A DNA stretch of 64,000 bases from JACCTU01 sp963769665 (lineage in GTDB: Bacteria > Actinomycetota > Thermoleophilia > Gaiellales > Gaiellaceae): the NCBI GenBank assembly GCA_963769665.1, contig CAVYMQ010000003.1, forward strand, positions 62,001-126,000. The letters run 5' to 3'. Below the pieces are notes generated by a model. The model saw nothing but the letters and a program-made list of their open reading frames with translations. It was not told the origin of the DNA and made no database searches. Numbering within the stretch: position 1 is the stretch's first letter; the number at the start of each line of letters is the position of its first letter. The translations under genes and the position numbers were made by a program. Below, in pieces: positions 24,114-32,102 of this stretch.

Positions 24114-26096
24114 CTAGCTCGTCCGGTCGCGGGTCCGCTTGCGGAAGAGGGCGTCGATCTCGGCCGGCGCGACCCGCTCGCCGGAGAGGAGGCGGCGACG
24201 GACGACCCCGATCATCGGCTCCCGCGGGTTCAGCTCCTTGGCCTGAGCGAGTTGACGGAGCGCCGCGCCGCGCCGACCAAGCTGTGCTTCGGCGAGCGCT
24301 ATCTCCAGGTGCGCGTACCAGCTCCACGGGTTTCGGGCGAGCGACCGGAGAAAGGAGGACCGCATTCGCTCCCAGTCGCCGAGGCGCCCTGCGATCACGC
24401 CCTCGACGTGGTCCGGCCGATCGGTCAGAGGATTCAGAGACCGTGCGCGCTCCAGCCGGCCATAGGCGGTCGCCGGACTCTGCTGCCAGACGGCAGACGC
24501 ACGCCGGAGCTCGACCGCCCCGAGCCAGGGGAACACCAACGACAGGGCGGCGACAGCTGCCACCGCCGTGAACGTCGTCCGTCCGGCAACCCCAAGCCCG
24601 CGCGGGTCGGGAACCGGTGCCTCCCACAGTCCCCCTGCGAGCGCGAGACAGGCCAACGCGGGCGCCGTGACGCCCGGGAACTGCCAAAACCAGTCGACCG
24701 ACGCGTGGGCAAGCCAGTAGGCGAACGAGGCGATGGCCGCAGCCGCGAGCCCCCTGCCAAAGGTCGAAAGCCGTGCCCGAACCAGAACGACCGCGCCGAG
24801 GGCGAACGCCAAGCCGGCCACGATCAGCGCAACGCCGACGATCCCGGTCTGTGACAGGACGTCGAGCTCGAGGCTGTGCGCATACAGCGGCTCTTCGTCA
24901 CTTTGCCGATCACGCAGATAGGGAGCCGCGAAGTTGTCGGCGCCGATGCCGACGACAGGCGAGGACCGCGCTTCGCTCAGCGCGACGCGCCAGAAGTCAT
25001 ACCGGTTGCTCCCGACACCGCTCGTCAGATTCAGATCCGTCGAGGAACGAGGCGCATCTCGACGGAAGTCGTTCCATGCGCGGTCGAGCCGCTCGGTGGG
25101 ACTGCCGACGATGAAGGCTGCGGCCGCGACAATCGTCGCAGCGAGCGTCCCCGCGGCAAGGGCGGCTCGGCTGAGTCCACGCACGAACGCTGCCGACAGC
25201 TGAACTCGATTGTCGACGAAGGCGATAACGAGGCCGACAACACCGGCAACCGCGCCCGAAGCCAGGACGAGAAGCAGTGCGTCCTTCAACTCGCCTGCAA
25301 ACCGCGGCGTTCCGAAGGATTCGTGAACCTGGAGGAGCTGTGAAACAGCGACGGCCGTCACGAGCCCGATCGGGATGAGCGCGAAGAGTGCTCGCAACCG
25401 TCCCGATACGACCGCGAGATACACGATGAGCGAGATCGCCAGAGCAACGACGGAGCCGCGGCTCTGACTCAGAAAGGCAAGGCAGAGCAGCACCGGAGAC
25501 ACGCCGAACATGAGCGCCCTCGCAGCGACGGGGAGCTCGCTCCGCGCGGCCAGGTACGCCGCAGGCCAAAGCGCACCCAGCAAGATCGCTGCTGTCGCGT
25601 TGTAGTAGCCGGTCGGCTCGGCCAACCGCCGGCCGATGAACGACGTCGTTGGGTCGTCCGCCGCGATCGCCGCCGCCAGTGCCACCAAACCCGCTCCCGC
25701 GATCCCAACGGAGAGCGCTCCGAGGAGCACTGCGGCGTCACGAACACGCCAGCGCCACAACCCAAAGGCCGCGAAGACGAGCAAGTAGAGGAGCGTCCGG
25801 TTTGCACCCTCCCACGCGTCTCCGCGCACATCAGCCCATGCGACCGAGCAGAAGCTCCAGACGGTGAAGGCCGAGAAGCAGCCGAGGGCCACCAACATCC
25901 GGCGCGACGCCGTGATCCCAGGTCCGAACCAGACCAGCAGCACGAGCAAAGAGCCGAGGAAGAGCGCAGACGGCATCCACGTCGTCGTGGCATAGCCACC
26001 GTCACGGGTCGTCCACAGCAAGAAGATGATGGCGGCTGGGACGCCCGCCGTGAGCGGCGCCACAATCCAAGCAGCCCGCGCCGGCGCCTCGGTCAC
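24114..26096 (-). CDS. Wzy-type O-antigen polymerase/ligase with C-terminal TPR-like tail
   Basis: A 660-residue membrane protein with about 12 helices. It carries the Wzy_C signature: SPVVGIGADNFAAPYLRDRQ, then LYAHSLELDVLSQTGIVGVAL, where AHS replaces the more common VHN. FLSQSRGSVVALAISLIVYLA is also typical. Unlike the protein at 15949 it has a roughly 130-residue C-terminal extension of TPR-like helices (SLNPLTDRPDHVEGVIAGRL, NPWSWYAHLEIALAEAQLG), a feature seen in some actinobacterial ligases. I infer a role in ligating or polymerising the glycan. The GTG at 26096 is preceded by TACCGT at 26103-26108, 6 bases away, which suggests a leaderless transcript. It is divergent from the epimerase across 64 bases. 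Confidence 0.9.
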   Translation of the reverse strand: MTEAPARAAWIVAPLTAGVPAAIIFLLWTTRDGGYATTTWMPSALFLGSLLVLLVWFGPGITASRRMLVALGCFSAFTVWSFCSVAWADVRGDAWEGANRTLLYLLVFAAFGLWRWRVRDAAVLLGALSVGIAGAGLVALAAAIAADDPTTSFIGRRLAEPTGYYNATAAILLGALWPAAYLAARSELPVAARALMFGVSPVLLCLAFLSQSRGSVVALAISLIVYLAVVSGRLRALFALIPIGLVTAVAVSQLLQVHESFGTPRFAGELKDALLLVLASGAVAGVVGLVIAFVDNRVQLSAAFVRGLSRAALAAGTLAATIVAAAAFIVGSPTERLDRAWNDFRRDAPRSSTDLNLTSGVGSNRYDFWRVALSEARSSPVVGIGADNFAAPYLRDRQSDEEPLYAHSLELDVLSQTGIVGVALIVAGLAFALGAVVLVRARLSTFGRGLAAAAIASFAYWLAHASVDWFWQFPGVTAPALACLALAGGLWEAPVPDPRGLGVAGRTTFTAVAAVAALSLVFPWLGAVELRRASAVWQQSPATAYGRLERARSLNPLTDRPDHVEGVIAGRLGDWERMRSSFLRSLARNPWSWYAHLEIALAEAQLGRRGAALRQLAQAKELNPREPMIGVVRRRLLSGERVAPAEIDALFRKRTRDRTS

Positions 26097-26160
26097 GCGG
26101 CAACGGTATCCCACTCGGACCAGCGGCCCGGGCCGGACGCGCTGGGTACACTCACGCCCC
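26097..26160. promoter_or_regulatory. Divergent pair of leaderless-type promoters
   Basis: Both genes here start very close to a TAnnnT box. On the minus strand TACCGT (26103-26108) lies 6 bases before GTG 26096. On the plus strand TACACT (26147-26152) lies 8 bases before ATG 26161. Neither start has a Shine-Dalgarno sequence. If these are true -10 elements, transcription begins at or next to the start codon. Confidence 0.5.
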
Positions 26161-27186
26161 ATGAACGCGGCACGCGCGGACGCCGGCTGCGCTCTCATCA
26201 CCGGCGGCGCCGGGTTCATCGGCTCCCACCTCACCGAGCTGCTGCTGGCGGACGGCTGGGAGGTCTATGCGCTCGACGACCTCTCGACCGGGTCGCAGCG
26301 GAACGTCGCTCACCTGCGCGACCACCGCGACTACCACCTCGTCGTCGACTCGGTCCTGAACCAGGCGGTCGTCAGCGAGCTCGTGCACCGCTGCGACGTC
26401 GTGTTTCACCTGGCTGCCGCGGTCGGCGTCCGTCTGATCGTCGAACAGCCCGTGCGCACGCTCGTGACGAACATCCAGGGCACCGAGACCGTGCTCGAGT
26501 ACTGCAACCGGTTCGGGCGGCGCGTACTCGTCGCGTCGACGTCGGAGGTCTACGGCGACCACCGCGAGGAGAAGCCGCTCGACGAGAACGCGCGCCGCGT
26601 GTACGGACCGACGACCGAGAAGCGCTGGGGGTACGCGGACTCGAAGGCGATCGACGAGTTCCTCGCGCTCGCCTACCACCAGGAGCGCGGGCTCGACTGC
26701 GTGATCGTGCGGCTGTTCAACACCGTCGGCCCGCGCCAGAGCGGCCAGTACGGGATGGTCATCCCGCGCTTCGTGCAGAACGCGCTTTCGGGCGTTCCGC
26801 TCGAGATCCACGGCGACGGCATGCAGACGCGTTCGTTCTGCCACGTGGAGGACACGACGCGCGCGCTGAAGGCTCTGATGGACGACCGCTCGATCAACGG
26901 CGAGATCTTCAACGTCGGCGCGACCGACCGCATCACGATCCTCGAGCTCGCCGAGCGGATCAAGCAGCTGACGGGCTCGCAGTCCGAGAACGTGTTCGTG
27001 CCCTACGACCAGGTCTACGGTCAGGGGATCGAGGACACGCTGCACCGCGAGCCCGCGATCGAGAAGATCGGGGGCGCGATCGGCTGGGCGCCGACGCGGA
27101 ACCTCGAGGACATCCTGCGCGACGTGATCGAGCACTCGCGAAGCGCGCCGGTGCTGCCCGAGGCCGATCCGGTCACGGCTCCCTAG
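26161..27186 (+). CDS. NAD-dependent sugar-nucleotide epimerase/dehydratase (extended SDR)
   Basis: A 341-residue extended short-chain dehydrogenase/reductase acting on nucleotide sugars. It has the NAD-binding GGAGFIGS near residues 15-22, FHLAAAVGVRLI, catalytic Ser/Thr in VASTSEVYGD, and the YxxxK pair in YADSKAIDEF. Substrate-site segments LFNTVGPRQSGQYGMVIPRF and GDGMQTRSFCHVEDTTRAL match the UDP-glucose 4-epimerase / UDP-glucuronate decarboxylase branch; LIVEQPVRTL recalls the decarboxylases. It should supply a UDP-sugar (for example UDP-xylose or UDP-galactose) to the glycosyltransferases. It shares the final CTAG with the convergent deacetylase gene. Confidence 0.88.
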   Translation: MNAARADAGCALITGGAGFIGSHLTELLLADGWEVYALDDLSTGSQRNVAHLRDHRDYHLVVDSVLNQAVVSELVHRCDVVFHLAAAVGVRLIVEQPVRTLVTNIQGTETVLEYCNRFGRRVLVASTSEVYGDHREEKPLDENARRVYGPTTEKRWGYADSKAIDEFLALAYHQERGLDCVIVRLFNTVGPRQSGQYGMVIPRFVQNALSGVPLEIHGDGMQTRSFCHVEDTTRALKALMDDRSINGEIFNVGATDRITILELAERIKQLTGSQSENVFVPYDQVYGQGIEDTLHREPAIEKIGGAIGWAPTRNLEDILRDVIEHSRSAPVLPEADPVTAP

Positions 27187-27881
27187 CGCAGTCGTCGCAC
27201 CAGCGGGGACGTCCTGAGCCGGAAGCCGGCCGCCGTGTCGTGCCGATACAGCGCGAGCCTCGGCAGTGCGAACCTGTCGTTTCGCCCGCGCACCGGATCC
27301 ACGCCGAAAGCCGCGTCGTAGCCGGCGCGGCGCGCCGCGCTCCGCACACGGTCGTTCTCCTCGCCGTAGGGGTACGCGACGTGCCGACAAGGCCTGCCGA
27401 GCTCGTCCTCCAGCTCGGCCTTCGAGTCGCGTAGCTCGCGGTCCAGTTCTGCGTCGGAGAGCGGCGGCAGATGTGGGTGCGTCACGGTGTGCGAGCCGAT
27501 CTCGACGCCGCTCGACGCCGCAGCACGAAGCGCCGTCCAGTCCATCGTCGCGAACGCGGCCGGGTCTGCGGTCGCGTCCTCACGAAGCTCCGGCACGTCG
27601 AACGCGCGACCGTCTCGCGCGTAGCCCGTGCACGCGAAGATCGTGGCCGGGACGCCGAGCTCTTCGAGCAACGGCAGGGTGTCGACGACACTCCGGTACG
27701 CGTCGTCGAACGTCACGTGCAGCAGGCGGCCGCGCTGCTCGACGGCGTCGGTCGCGGTGACGGGCCGATACCCCCGGCGGAGCAACGACCTGACCTGCGA
27801 CTCGAGCTGCTCGCGCCGGACGGCCAGTCGCTGCGGTTCTCCCTCGACGACGGCGTGGTAGCAGAGGACGAGCGGCGTCAA
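27183..27881 (-). CDS. NodB-type polysaccharide deacetylase
   Basis: A 232-residue carbohydrate esterase family 4 enzyme. It begins LTPLVLCYHAVV and shows motif 1 VTFDDAYRSVV with the catalytic and metal-binding DD, motif 2 SHTVTHPHL with the two histidine ligands, and motif 3-like HVAYPYGEENDRVRSAARRAG. It should remove N- or O-acetyl groups from a glycan. There is no signal peptide with this start, so it may act inside the cell unless a longer form (in-frame start at 27986) is made. I prefer the TTG at 27881 because it overlaps the previous stop as TTGA and begins right at the conserved domain. Its stop shares CTAG with the epimerase. Confidence 0.85.
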   Translation of the reverse strand: MTPLVLCYHAVVEGEPQRLAVRREQLESQVRSLLRRGYRPVTATDAVEQRGRLLHVTFDDAYRSVVDTLPLLEELGVPATIFACTGYARDGRAFDVPELREDATADPAAFATMDWTALRAAASSGVEIGSHTVTHPHLPPLSDAELDRELRDSKAELEDELGRPCRHVAYPYGEENDRVRSAARRAGYDAAFGVDPVRGRNDRFALPRLALYRHDTAAGFRLRTSPLVRRLR

Positions 27882-29128
27882 GCCAGGAGCTCGTGGAACG
27901 TGTCGTCGACGAGCGCGTCGAACGACGGCGGCAGCGCGCCTTCCAGGGAGGCGTGCTCGCGCAAATAGAAGAGATACGCCCGCCACTCCTCCACGCGTTC
28001 CGGGAACTCGGACCCGCGCTCGGCAACGAGCCGCTCGAGCGCGACGACGTTCCAGGCTCCCGCGGGGCCGAGCAGTTCCGCCGGGATGGCCAGGTCGGGC
28101 TCCGGCTCGGGCTCCGGCTCGGGCTCCGGCTCGTGCTCGGGCACCGCGGCCTGGAGGGCGGCGATCCGGTCCAGCTCGCGCTCGCGCTCGGCGAGCTCAC
28201 CGGCGTGGCGGGCGAGCGCTCGCTCCCGCTCCGTGACCGTTCGCACGCGTTCGCCGAGCGCCGACCCGCGCTCCGCGACCGACTCCTCGCGATCGTCGAC
28301 GGCTCGGACGCGCTCCCCCAGCGCGGCCTCGCCTTTCGAGAGGGCACGCTCGCGCTTCGTGACCGCTCGCACACGTTCGGCGAGCACCGTCTCGCGCTGC
28401 GCGAGCGGGTCCTCCTTCGGAGCCGGCGCACGCCGCCGGTCTGCTGCGGCCAGGAGCGCGGCGACGGCCAGGCCGAGCACGAGCGAGCCGAGCAGGGCGA
28501 CGGCCAGAATCGGGACCGGCCGGGGCCAGACGACCTGATCGCTCGCGACGGCGTTCCCCGCGACGCGAACCGTCGGGTCGCGTTCCCCGAGGAAGGTTCT
28601 GAGCGCGGTCAACCGCGCCACGAACGCCGAGGCAGGCGGCACGTCGCGCTCCGACGCCGGAACGTTACGAAGCTCCTCGCGCAGCTGCTCGATCGCGCGA
28701 TTCAGCTCTCCCTGGAACGCTCCGGAGCGTTCGGAGACGAACTCGTCGGCAACCGCGTTCGCGATCTGTGCGGCTCGTTGCGGATCGTCTGCCTCTGCGC
28801 GCACGGTGACGACGTTCGACTCGTCGTCGGCATGCAGGGTGACGGCGTCGAGCACGTCCTCGCGGTCGAGCCGCAACTGCACAGCGACCGGGTCGACCAC
28901 GGCCGGCCGCTCGACCAGGTCGGCGACCGTCTCGGTGGAACTGCCTCCGCCCGAGACGCGGGGGAGCGCGAAGCCTTCGAAGGTGGCATCGCCCGCCGGG
29001 CGAGGGACGACGAGCAGCTTTGCCTCAGCCGCGTAGCGGTCCTCCGCGACGACGAGATATGCGATGCCGGAGGCGAGACCGAGCAGGAGGGCGGCGACGA
29101 TCGGCTTCCAGTGAGAGAGAACGCTCAT
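27878..29128 (-). CDS. Wzz-like chain-length determinant with long coiled coil and Glu-Pro repeat
   Basis: A 416-residue membrane protein. The first helix (IVAALLLGLASGIAYLVVAE) and a second near residues 205-235 enclose an extracytoplasmic Wzz domain with SNVVTVRAEADDPQRAAQIA. Unlike Wzc it has no kinase. Instead the cytoplasmic side carries a charged coiled coil of about 95 residues built from RERALSKGEAALGERVRAVD-like units, then an EPEPEPEPEPEP stretch and a C-terminal helical domain. It probably pairs with the polymerases to set chain length, perhaps with the coiled coil recruiting cytoplasmic partners. The ATG at 29128 follows GGAAGAG. The stop overlaps the deacetylase start. Confidence 0.82.
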   Translation of the reverse strand: MSVLSHWKPIVAALLLGLASGIAYLVVAEDRYAAEAKLLVVPRPAGDATFEGFALPRVSGGGSSTETVADLVERPAVVDPVAVQLRLDREDVLDAVTLHADDESNVVTVRAEADDPQRAAQIANAVADEFVSERSGAFQGELNRAIEQLREELRNVPASERDVPPASAFVARLTALRTFLGERDPTVRVAGNAVASDQVVWPRPVPILAVALLGSLVLGLAVAALLAAADRRRAPAPKEDPLAQRETVLAERVRAVTKRERALSKGEAALGERVRAVDDREESVAERGSALGERVRTVTERERALARHAGELAERERELDRIAALQAAVPEHEPEPEPEPEPEPDLAIPAELLGPAGAWNVVALERLVAERGSEFPERVEEWRAYLFYLREHASLEGALPPSFDALVDDTFHELLA

Positions 29129-29184
29129 GTGCTCGTGATCTCTTCCATCCCCGGCGTGCCCGTCCTGCGGGCAGTATTCCGCAC

Positions 29185-30111
29185 GTGCCCGGCAACCCTG
29201 GACGCGTCGTGGTCACCGGAGGCGCCGGCTTCATCGGTTCGCACGTCGCCGATGCATTCCTCGCCGACGGCGCCGCTGTGCTCGTGATCGATGACTTCTC
29301 GGCCGGCCGGGAGGAGAACGTCCCCTCCGCCGCGGAGCTCCGACGCCTCGACATCCTCGACGCGCAGCAGCTCGCGGAGGCGATCGCCGGCTTCGACGCG
29401 GACGTCGTCTGTCACCTCGCCGCGCAGGCGAGCGTCACCGTTTCGGTCGAGCGCCCGGAGCACGACCTCGACGTCAACGTCCGCGGCACGCTGAACGTGT
29501 GCGAAGCGGCTCGCGCCGCGGGCGCGCCGGTCGTCTTCGCGTCGACCGGCGGTGCGATCTACGGGAACAACGCGCCGCTGCCGACGCCGGAGTCCTTTCC
29601 GCCCGAGCCGCTCGCGCCCTACGGTGCGTCGAAGCTCGCCGGTGAGGCGTACGTCGCAACCTGGGGGCGCTTGCACGGCAACCCGAACGTCGTGCTGCGC
29701 CTCGGCAACGTCTACGGGCCGAGACAGCAGCCACACGGCGAGGCCGGTGTCGTCGCGATCTTCTCCGACCGCCTGGTCCGCGGCGAGCAGATAGTCGTGT
29801 TCGGCTTCGGCGAGCCGACGCGGGACTACGTCCACGTCAGCGACGTCGCGCGCGCCTTCGTCACGGCGGCAGCGGCGGGACGGTCGGGGACGTTCAACGT
29901 CGGCACCGCCCGAGAAACCAGCGTGCTCGAGTTGCTCGAGATCCTGCAGCGCGAGGCGGCCACCGACGTGCAGCCGGAACTGAAGCCCCTTCGCCCCGGC
30001 GAGCTCGAGCGAAGCGCGCTCGACGCGACGGCGATCGCGCGCGAGCTCGCCTGGAACGCCGAGGTCACGGTCGAGCAGGGACTGCCCGAGACGTTCCGCG
30101 CGTTCGCCTAG
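29185..30111 (+). CDS. UDP-glucose 4-epimerase-like NAD-dependent epimerase
   Basis: A 308-residue extended SDR. It has the NAD-binding VVVTGGAGFIGSHVADAF, VCHLAAQASVTVSVERPEHD, the catalytic serine/threonine in FASTGGAIYG, and YGASKLAGEAYV with the YxxxK pair. The substrate segment LRLGNVYGPRQQPHGEAGVV and DYVHVSDVARAFV fit GalE-type or GDP/dTDP-sugar epimerases. It should provide an epimerised nucleotide sugar for the locus. The GTG at 29185 begins right at the Rossmann fold. It is the last polysaccharide gene before lysS and shares the final CTAG tetranucleotide with that convergent gene. Confidence 0.88.
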   Translation: MPGNPGRVVVTGGAGFIGSHVADAFLADGAAVLVIDDFSAGREENVPSAAELRRLDILDAQQLAEAIAGFDADVVCHLAAQASVTVSVERPEHDLDVNVRGTLNVCEAARAAGAPVVFASTGGAIYGNNAPLPTPESFPPEPLAPYGASKLAGEAYVATWGRLHGNPNVVLRLGNVYGPRQQPHGEAGVVAIFSDRLVRGEQIVVFGFGEPTRDYVHVSDVARAFVTAAAAGRSGTFNVGTARETSVLELLEILQREAATDVQPELKPLRPGELERSALDATAIARELAWNAEVTVEQGLPETFRAFA

Positions 30112-31481
30112 CCGCGCTCGCGAAGCGCCGGGAAGAGGATCACGTCGCGGATGGTGTCGCGACCGGCGAGCACCATCGTGAGCCGGTCGATGCCGAGCCC
30201 GAGGCCGCCCGTGGGCGGCATCCCGTACGAGAGCGCCTCGACGTAGTCCTCGTCCCCGAGCTCGGTCTCCCCCGCTCCCGCAGCGCGCTCCGAGGCCTGC
30301 ATCGCGAACCGCTGCGCCTGCTCCTCCGAGTCGTTCAGCTCGCTGAACGCGTTGCCGAGCTCCATCCCGCCGACGAAGTACTCGAAGCGCTCGACGATCG
30401 ACTGGTCGTCGTCGGTCGCACGCGCGAAGGGTGAGAGCTCGATCGGGTAGTCGTGGAGGATCGTCGGCTCGATCAGCGCCGGCTCGACGAAGCGCTCGAG
30501 CGCATGGTCGACGAGCTGCGCCCACGTCTTGTCGTGCTTCGTGTCGACGTCACGCTCGGTCAAGCGCTTGCGCAACTCGTCGGCATCTCGCGTCCAGAGC
30601 CCGTGCTCCTCGAGCGCGTCGGCAAGCTTGACCTTCCGCCAGGTCGCGAAGTCGACCTCGTGACCGCGGAACGTGACCTTCGTCGTCCCGTTCACCTCCT
30701 GTGCGACGGTCGCGACGAGCTGCTCCATGCGCGCCATCGTGTCGCGGTAGTCCGCGTACGCCTCGTACCACTCGAGCATCGTGAACTCCGGTTGGTGCTT
30801 GTACGAGGTGCCCTCGTTGCGAAAGTCCTTGCCGATCTCGTAGACCTTCTCGAGCCCGCCGACGATCAGCCGCTTGAGGTAGAGCTCGGTCGCGATGCGC
30901 AGGTAGTAGTCGGCGTCGAGCGCGTTGTAGTGCGTGACGAACGGCTCGGCGAAGGCGCCGCCGTAACGCGGCTGGAGGATCGGCGTCTCGACCTCGACGA
31001 AGCCGTGCTCATCGAGGTACCGCCTGATCGCCGTCACCACACGCGTGCGCAGAAGCGCATCCGCGCGCGCCTCGTCGTTCACGAGCAGGTCGAGATAGCG
31101 CTGGCGGTAGCGGGTCTCGACGTCCTGCAGCCCGTGAAAGGTGTCGGGCAAGGGCTTGCGGTTCTTCGCGAGCAACTCGAGCGTCTCCACGGCCAGCGAG
31201 GGCTCGCCCTTCTTCGTTCGCGCGGGGATGCCGGAGACGCCGATCACGTCGCCGAGGTCGAGGTCGATCGGCCCCGTCTTCTCCTCGCGGACGAGTAGCT
31301 GGATCCGCCCGGAGCGGTCGACGAGATCGAGGAAGGCGAGCTTCCCCATGTCGCGCCGGGCCATCACGCGGCCGGCGAGCCGCCGGGTCTCCCCGCGCTC
31401 CTCGCCCGGCTCGAGCCCTTCGGCCTCGGCGCGGACGGACGCGATCTGGACGCGGTCGGGGAAGCGTTTCGGAAGAGACAT
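30108..31481 (-). CDS. lysS: Lysyl-tRNA synthetase (class II)
   Basis: LysS charges tRNA-Lys. The 457-residue protein has an N-terminal OB-fold anticodon-binding domain (LAGRVMARRDMGKLAFLDLV) and the class II catalytic core: motif 1 around FVEVETPILQPRYGGAFAEP, motif 2 GKDFRNEGTSYKHQPEFTML, and motif 3 GLGLGIDRLTMVLAG. It is somewhat shorter than the usual 490-500 residues, mainly at the N-terminus. The ATG at 31481 has TAGGAT at 31491-31496, 9 bases upstream, and no Shine-Dalgarno. GreA is encoded just upstream on the same strand. In many actinobacteria clpC follows lysS closely; here the polysaccharide locus intervenes. Confidence 0.97.
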   Translation of the reverse strand: MSLPKRFPDRVQIASVRAEAEGLEPGEERGETRRLAGRVMARRDMGKLAFLDLVDRSGRIQLLVREEKTGPIDLDLGDVIGVSGIPARTKKGEPSLAVETLELLAKNRKPLPDTFHGLQDVETRYRQRYLDLLVNDEARADALLRTRVVTAIRRYLDEHGFVEVETPILQPRYGGAFAEPFVTHYNALDADYYLRIATELYLKRLIVGGLEKVYEIGKDFRNEGTSYKHQPEFTMLEWYEAYADYRDTMARMEQLVATVAQEVNGTTKVTFRGHEVDFATWRKVKLADALEEHGLWTRDADELRKRLTERDVDTKHDKTWAQLVDHALERFVEPALIEPTILHDYPIELSPFARATDDDQSIVERFEYFVGGMELGNAFSELNDSEEQAQRFAMQASERAAGAGETELGDEDYVEALSYGMPPTGGLGLGIDRLTMVLAGRDTIRDVILFPALRERG

Positions 31482-31514
31482 CGCGCCGCGATCCTACGCG
31501 GCGCACGACGGGGA

Positions 31515-31988
31515 CTAGGCGGCCCTGATCTCCATGATCTTGAACTTGAGCGAGCCACGCGGCGTCGAGACCTCGACGGTCTCGCCCTTCTTGTGGCCGA
31601 TGATCGCCTTGCCGACGGGCGACTCGTTCGAAAGCTTGTTCTGCGCCGGGTTCGCTTCCGCCGAGCCGACGATGTGGTACTCGAGCGTCTTCTTGGCCTC
31701 GACGTCGCGGAGCTTCACGTGGGAGCCGAGGGAGACGACGTCCTTCGAGATCTCCTTCTTCTCGATCACGCGGGCGGACAGGAGCCGCTCCTCGAGCTGG
31801 GCGATCCGGTGCTCCAGCATCGCCTGCTCGTTCTTCGCGTCGTCGTACTCTGCGTTCTCGGCGATGTCGCCGAACTCCCGGGCGATCCGGATGCGGTCGG
31901 CCACCTCCCGCCGCTTGTCGCCGCGGAGGTAGTCGATCTCTTCCTTCAGCTTTTCGTACCCCTCTTTGGTGAGGACGACTTCCTTCAC
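31515..31988 (-). CDS. greA: Transcription elongation factor GreA
   Basis: GreA rescues backtracked RNA polymerase by stimulating cleavage of the nascent RNA. The 157-residue product has the full layout: an N-terminal antiparallel coiled coil with the tip GDIAENAEYDDAKNEQAMLE, which carries the acidic residues that enter the secondary channel, then a C-terminal FKBP-like domain with SPVGKAIIGHKKGETVEV. GTG at 31988 gives VKEVVLTKEGYEKLKEEI, the standard GreA start, and follows AAAGGGG. A longer in-frame reading to 32063 is unlikely. It lies 33 bases upstream of lysS and is probably co-transcribed with it. Confidence 0.96.
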   Translation of the reverse strand: MKEVVLTKEGYEKLKEEIDYLRGDKRREVADRIRIAREFGDIAENAEYDDAKNEQAMLEHRIAQLEERLLSARVIEKKEISKDVVSLGSHVKLRDVEAKKTLEYHIVGSAEANPAQNKLSNESPVGKAIIGHKKGETVEVSTPRGSLKFKIMEIRAA

Positions 31989-32102
31989 GACTGCCCCTTT
32001 AGATGTGCAAAGCGCGGCGCTCAGGCGCCGCCGCGAATCGGGAAGTGTAGCCTCGTGGGACAAGGCTCGTCAACAGCGAAAGGCGCTACGATTTCCCGCT
32101 CT

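Noticed and set aside
26152..27390. A 412-residue open frame on the minus strand opposite the epimerase
   Set aside because: It is Arg/Val-rich antisense of a clear SDR gene with no family features.
31482..31514. A T-box or attenuator before lysS
   Set aside because: The gap to greA is only 33 bases and the -10 box lies 9 bases from the start, leaving no room for a leader.
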